64,000 nt of DNA, taken from assembly GCA_027625915.1 (NCBI GenBank), contig JANTQA010000026.1, forward strand, positions 1,364,001-1,428,000. The letters run 5' to 3'. Below the pieces are notes generated by a model. It did not search any database. It was given only the letters and a program-made list of their open reading frames with translations, and was not told where the DNA came from. The stretch comes from Anaeramoeba flamelloides (Eukaryota > Metamonada > Anaeramoebidae). Position numbers and translations under genes: made by a program. Below are positions 58,741 through 64,000 of the stretch, piece after piece. Numbering within the stretch: the first letter of the stretch is position 1; the number at the start of each line of letters is the position of its first letter.

Positions 58741-61700
58741 TTAATCTAATTGCAATTCTTCAAAATTATATTTGTTCTTTGAATTGAATGAATTGCGGTC
58801 GCTACCATAACTATTTTCTTCAATTTCTTTTTCTAACGTGGTGGAAATTTCTTCTTTTAAAACGTCCATGTGTTTTCTAAATGCGTTTACTTGTTTGTCT
58901 AAAAAACCACATTTTTTTCTCATATCTTGGTCTCTTTTTTTCATTTGAGAAATTAAAGATTTAAATTTATTTAGTCCATTTTCCTTTCTCGAAATCTGTT
59001 CGTTCAAATCTTGATTATCGTTGCGGAGTTGTTCTAATTGGTTGTTTAATTCTTCAACTTGTGTATTTTTTAATTGGATGTTTCGATTTAATTTTTGAAT
59101 TAAAGTGTTTTTGCTGAGGATTTGGTCTTTAAGTTTTTCAATTTCATCTTCAGCTCGGGTGAGGTTATTTTTCGTTGAATTAAGATCGCGGGTTTGTGAG
59201 CTTAAAAGGCGTTTTATGTTGGTTAGTTCTGTCGATATCGTGTTATATTGGTCTACTGGCACTAATGATTTTTTTTCTTCTTGCAGGGCTTTGTTTTTAT
59301 TTCTTAGATTGATTATTGACCTTTTGGCATTATTAAATTGATCTTGAAGGCTCTCGAGTGTTTCTTGCTTTTCATTATTTTTATTTTCACTTTCCTTAAG
59401 ATCAAATTCGAGTTGATCCCTTTCATTTGAAATGTTTTCAAGTCTTTCGTTTAATTGGTTTTTTTCATTATTAATGTTCTGGAGTTGGCTTCTTATTTTC
59501 CTTGTTACATTTCGAATTTTCTGGACGACTGGGGACCTTTTAATTGTTGTGGTACTCCTTCTTAAAGAGGTGGATCTAATAGATGACCTTTTGGTACCAA
59601 ATTCCGAAAGAAATTCTCTTTCGCTTTTTTCTGAATAAGATGATCGATTTTGGGATCCCGTTTCGATTTCCTCGCTTTTTGTAAAAAACTTTGGGGAAAA
59701 ATAACTTATCATGTCGACAAACGATTCAACATCTTTATATTCTGTGTCTTGATCAATTTCTGGATCTCGTTCGTTATAATCTTTCATAATATTATAAAGT
59801 TGTGTTGGGATAATTGTAGTGACCTTCTCGCGATCGTCCAAGCTTACATTGTTTTCCGTTCCTTGTACGTAATATGAATTTGACTCTGGTTGGCTTAATA
59901 TTTTTTCAATTGGATGAACGTGTTTAAGTTCAATAAGGTTTGTCACAATTTTCCTAAATTTGTCAGTTGGTGTTCGAACAATGCGTCTATTGGTTAATTC
60001 ATAATGAAGTGAATCAAGCTCTTTTGTTAATTGTTGATTTTCCTTTTCAATTCCTTTGAGGTATTGGTTTTGGAGGGAGAGTGTTTCTACTTTTGATTGA
60101 AGTGGTATAATTGCTATTTTTTTTTGTTTTTATTATTTTTGTTTATTAAATTTTTTTGTTTTTATAAAATTGTGGTATTTTTAATTTTAAGGATTATTAA
60201 AAGTTTGATTTTGTAAGTTTTTTAAAACTTTGTAAATAAAAGAAAGAAAAAATAGATAAAGAAAAGGGGAAAGGAAACAAAAAGGGAAACGAAAACGAAA
60301 AAGGAAGAAAATAGAAAATGAAAATGAAAATTAAAATGGAAATTGAAATTGACCATTCTGGAAAAAAATTTTCAAAATCAATTTTAATTGAAAAATGATA
60401 GTTAGCAAATAAGAAAAATTTTTCAATTATTTTAATACTTATTGTTCACTGATCAATGAAGATATATGAAACTGGAAATCCTAAAACTGATTAATACCTA
60501 TTGTTAAAACCTTAAAGCCAATTTCACATGAATTGAAAAAGCTTGGCATCAAAAAATCTAAAAAATTTACTTTTACTAGTGTTGACAATTTAAATCTCAA
60601 ATATGGAAAATAGAAAATTCTTAAATTTTGGTTTAATATGATGTTTTGAATTCTATTTTGATTACAATTATCGATCTAATTTTTGGGCTTGAGTTTTTGT
60701 TTGAAAATGAAGGAAAAAATAAATTATAAAATAACTGAAACTGAGAACATTGACTACTATTTTACAATTAAAACCGATTTGACAATTTTTTTCAGAATGT
60801 TGAATTAAAAAAGAAAAAATCAGGAATTTTCACAGACCAAAAAAATCTTGTAGGTTTTCAAAAATCAACTTAATAGTATTCATGATAAAGACAAATGAGA
60901 ATTAGAATGAAAACAAAAAAGGAAAAAGAAAATGAAAAAGAAAATGAAAATGAAAAAGATAAAGAAAAGAAAAGGTTAAATAAGTAATTAATGTATCAAT
61001 TAGTCAAATAATTAATATATCAATTTTATATTTAATAATTCTTCTTACCTCGAAGAAGCAAATGAATCATATTTTTCAGGGTTTGGTTTTGATCTGATTT
61101 TACATTGATTTGAGATGAAAGATTTGTTTTCTCATTATTTAATTGTTCAATATGGGTTTCTTGTTCCATGACTTGCTCATTTAAATCATCACGTTCCTTT
61201 TTTGTATTGGAAAGATCTTTTAAAATTTGGAAGATATTTTGTTTTAATCTTAAAGTTGGTGAAATGCTTTTCCTCCTTGACGAAGACCTTGACGATGATC
61301 TGCTAGATGAAGATCTTCGATCGGAAGGGAAAAGGTTATATTTGTTTTGGATCAAGACCTTCCCAGAAGAAAAGTCTTTGATCATGGTATTAATGTCAAG
61401 CAAGTCTTCGTCAATTGTTTGTTTTTGCTTTTCAATTCTTCCGATTTTGTTATTTAGTTGCTTTTCTAAAACTTCTTTTTCTCCTAATTCTTGTTCGTAT
61501 TGATCAATTTGTTCCTGTAATTCTTGTTCTGTCTGCTTGAGTCTTGTGATTTCTCTTAACCTTGAGTTTGACAATTCATTTAGCCTGATGTTTTCATCTT
61601 TAGACTCCTCATAATTTTTTTTTAATTGTTGCAAGATCCTTCCATATTTCGCAATGTCTTTTTTAACATTGTCAATGTTGCCTTGAAGAAGCTCAACTTT

Positions 61701-61970
61701 CTCCTCGGCTTCCTCCTTGGCTTGGCGTTCCTTGTGAAGTAACTGTTTTAATCGGTTGATCTGGGACTCCAGGGCTTCCCTTTCCTTTTGGGTAGTTTCC
61801 TCCAATTCTTGCATCGCGTCCTGCAAAGCAAGGCTGAACTCCTTGTGTTTCAGTAGCTCATCAAATTCAACACCAAGTTGGGTCATTAACCTTGTTTTCT
61901 TTTGAGAATCTTTTTCAATTTGTTTCTTCACATATGGAGAAGACGTAATTGTTCGACTAAATCTGTTCAT
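58741..61970 (-). CDS. Coiled-coil protein of unknown function, 765 aa
   Basis: Two exons, 61970-61046 and 60113-58741, separated by a 932-bp GT-AG intron; the join LLLR|AIIPLQSKVETL keeps the heptad pattern and frame. Start MNRFSRTITSSPYVKKQIEK. Residues 40-180 are continuous coiled coil (EEKVELLQGNIDNVKKDI), about 215-235 a Ser/Arg cluster (RRSSSSRSSSRSSSRRKS), then more coiled coil to about 345. A non-coiled segment near 365-440 includes DYNERDPEIDQDTEYKD, then a second Ser/Arg basic patch (RSSIRSTSLRRSTTTIKRSP) near 485-505, followed by coiled coil to the C-terminus. It resembles cytoskeletal or golgin-type scaffolds only in general character. The Ser/Arg patches are possible phosphorylation sites. 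No family is assigned. Confidence 0.85.
60114..61045 (-). other. Intron of the coiled-coil gene (932 bp)
   Basis: Donor CGAG|GTAAG at 61045 and acceptor AAATAG ending at 60114, phase 1. Contains purine-rich (GAAAAT)n-like tracts at 60240-60345 and 60905-60975. No transposable element was recognised. Confidence 0.85.
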
Positions 61971-63431
61971 TGTTGAAATTTTGGTTCTTAACTAAAAGCT
62001 TTTTTTCTTTTTTTTGAAATTATTTTGGGAATTTTAAAAAGAGAAAAAAAAAATAAACGAGCAAAAGTTGGTGTGGTTGAATTTCAAAAAAAAAAGAAAA
62101 CAATTGAAGAAAAGTTTATTTTGAGAATTGAAGAGTTGTCAATGGTTCACTTTGCAAAAAATGAAAAACGTTGAAAAAGACTTACAAATAAAAAAAAGGC
62201 TATGAGAGAAAAAATAAATTTACCCACAACAATACAAAGAAAGCAAATAATCTTTCTCTTGTATTCATTCGGCACAATTGGGTTTAATTAATTAAAAACA
62301 ACCCAAAAATCATTACTATTTCAAGACAGAACTATTTATTATTTTTTTGTTAAAATCAAACTTTTAAGAAAAAAAAATTTCATTTTGCTTGTATGTGTAC
62401 CTTAAAAAAAGAGTGTGAAACCAAAGTTAAAGTGAGTGATTCTAGTGATTTAAAATATTTACATCAAAATAATTTTACCTTTATTTTAATGTGAAATAAA
62501 AAAAAAGAAAGAAGCAAGTAAAATGAACTTTTATGTTAGAATTAAAAGACTAATGGTATTTTTTCTGATTCAGAGACAGTTTTTGATTATTTATAAAATT
62601 CAAAAAAAGATTTGAATAAATCCAAAGTTGACGAATATTTAGTTTTTAAATTTTATTTTACTTATCTCCAGTTAATTGCAAAATAAAAAGATAAAAATTT
62701 TCAGTTATCATTCCATAAAAATTACACCATCTCAAGAATTAAAATAAACCAACAAAACTCCCAATTCCAAAAAGTGTATTGAATAATTTAAGCTTCTTTT
62801 CAAGAATTGAAACTTTGAAATTTTTATTGATTTGTGAAATCTATTTTCTAAAAGATGTGTGAAAATTATGCTTCTTTTTATCTTGAAACAAATAGTATTA
62901 AAAGAAGAAAATTTTCACAGATATAAACTACTAATAATTTCAGAATTATTCACACTTGAGTTCAACAAATATTTTTAATTGATTTTTTAAAATGATAAAA
63001 AGTATCAAATTTGTTTGACAAGTTTGTATCAAAATATTTTACAAAAGAGAATAATACATACCAAATTGGAGACAGTTAAATTACCTTTGGAAAAATAACC
63101 CAACCTAACCGCACTTTTTAATAGATTTCTTATTTACTTTCGAGGGATAATATCAAAAGATAGGGCATCGTGTTTATCAGAAACACAAAACTTTATATCT
63201 TTATTATACATTTGAAAACTTTGGTGGAGAATAACAATTCAAAATAACAAAAGAAAAAAAAAAACTTAATAAAAACAATTAATTTCATTTGTTCATTAAT
63301 TAATTTTATTCTAAAGTCCATTTCAAAGAAAAAAAACTTATAAAATGAAAAGAAAAGGCAAGATATAAAAGCAAAAGAAAAAGAAAAAAAAAAAAAAATG
63401 AAAAGCGAAAAGAAAAAGTAAAATATCATTT
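61971..63431. other. Intergenic between the coiled-coil and homeodomain genes
   Basis: About 1.4 kb without a recognised gene. It includes the promoter side of the coiled-coil gene and the 3' flank of the homeodomain gene. Confidence 0.4.
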
Positions 63432-64000
63432 TTAATCTTTTCTAGGTCTGCCCTTTTTTTTTATCCAGGTGGGATAGACTCTATTACCATTCAAACATCT
63501 AATTTTTTCTGTTCGCCTTCTTTGGGCAAACCACCTGTTTACATGTATTATTGGAGTGTTTGATTGTTTTGCTAATTTTTTTTTAGTTTTAGAATCTGGA
63601 TAAGGACCTGTTTCAAGTTTACTTTTTTCTTGAAACCATTTTTCAAAAATGTTTCGAGCGCGCTCAGATGTAACCATCCTTTCTGAAACTTTTACTTCTT
63701 TTTTCATGGCTTTTTTTTTCAAATGAGAGTTAATCCCTTCCTTAAACTTTAATTTCCCATATTTCTCAAGCCTATTACACTGGCTTTGATTCTTGTGTTT
63801 ATTCTTGTAATTTTTATTTTTGTTCTGAATATGCTTTTGATCGTGTTCATTCTGATTATAATGAAGAATATTGCTATTAATATGATGTCTGCGGTGATGG
63901 CGGTGGCGGTGGTGATGACGGTGGTGATGGCGAACACGGCAGAGATGGTGATGATGGTTATGGCGTTTTTTTTTGTTTTGGTGACGGTGGTGACGATGGT
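63432..64000 (-). CDS. TALE-type homeodomain protein, C-terminal part (runs off window)
   Basis: Probable transcription factor. The reading frame is open from the window edge to the TAA at 63434-63432, so at least 188 residues are present and the 5' end lies outside. From the edge: a His/Arg-rich stretch (RHHHRHHHRHRHHRRHH), an Asn/Lys/His-rich stretch (NKNKNYKNKHKNQSQCN), then the homeodomain: RNIFEKWFQEKSK, the extended loop GPYPDSKTKKKLAKQSN typical of TALE proteins, and recognition helix VNRWFAQRRR. The helix has Trp, Phe and Arg in the canonical places, but the position usually occupied by Asn (WFxN) reads Gln. A short basic tail KKKGRPRKD resembles an AT-hook. The TTG-led 96-residue frame is only the 3' portion. 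Confidence 0.85.
   Translation of the reverse strand, partial: HRHHRHQNKKKRHNHHHHLCRVRHHHRHHHRHRHHRRHHINSNILHYNQNEHDQKHIQNKNKNYKNKHKNQSQCNRLEKYGKLKFKEGINSHLKKKAMKKEVKVSERMVTSERARNIFEKWFQEKSKLETGPYPDSKTKKKLAKQSNTPIIHVNRWFAQRRRTEKIRCLNGNRVYPTWIKKKGRPRKD

Noticed and set aside
1-64000. Retrovirus-like, LTR or Polinton-type elements, CRISPR arrays, bacterial operons
   Set aside because: No long terminal direct repeats with gag-pol-type proteins, no capsid-like or protein-primed polymerase frames, no regularly spaced short repeats. The reverse-transcriptase remnants belong to LINE-type elements.

Overview
This is a very AT-rich, gene-sparse stretch of nuclear DNA from a eukaryote. Genes are split by GT-AG introns, use the standard code, and have counterparts across eukaryotes: MOB, VPS11, RPS23, a Rab5-like GTPase, RELCH, a RasGEF and a TALE-like homeodomain protein. 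Low-complexity Lys/Glu/Asn/Asp tracts inside conserved proteins, the RasGEF and Rab genes, and the base composition suggest a free-living amoeboid or flagellate protist. Anaeramoeba-like metamonads or an amoebozoan are possible, but the window alone does not settle this.

Layout. 3358-4264 (-): first exons of a MOB kinase activator whose 3' part is not found. 7514-14026 (-): complete VPS11 in three exons. 16652-16772 (-) and 17136-17256 (+): head-to-head 5S rRNA genes inside a longer inverted repeat. 17988-18947 (-): complete RPS23 in four exons, the first only 4 nt. 25251-30922 (+): complete Rab5-like GTPase in four exons. 31263-31383 (+): third 5S gene. 34558-43928 (-): complete RELCH homologue in two exons. 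47215-54242 (+): RasGEF in three exons with ubiquitin-like modules before the REM and CDC25 domains. 57420-57540 (-): fourth 5S gene. 58741-61970 (-): two-exon coiled-coil protein. 63432-64000 (-): C-terminal part of a homeodomain protein running off the right edge.

The reading-frame fragments become full-length proteins once splice sites are placed. Frames join exactly and final lengths match the families (RPS23 143 aa, RELCH 1207 aa, VPS11 1047 aa, Rab 192 aa). VPS11, the Rab, RELCH and the RasGEF each carry one giant intron (3126, 4901, 5747 and 4381 bp) beside introns of about 90-250 bp or none. MOB may have another. The giant introns are filled with transposable elements.

Repeats. Non-LTR retrotransposon (LINE) copies are 5'-truncated, and three have clear long target-site duplications. 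Several palindromic MITE-like families recur: A (~490 bp), B (~200 bp, TACAGTCAG ends), C (~540-710 bp, TAAACT ends), D (~170-240 bp, CTGGTATTTGAA ends), F and H. A modular hairpin family (G) sits repeatedly inside LINE copies and at a LINE target. The Rab intron contains a ~1.5 kb duplication in which one copy took a LINE and the other a family C element, so each preserves the other's empty site.

Function. VPS11 (HOPS/CORVET), a Rab5-like GTPase and RELCH (a Rab11 effector in animals) all act in endosomal traffic. In a eukaryotic genome this proximity may be chance.
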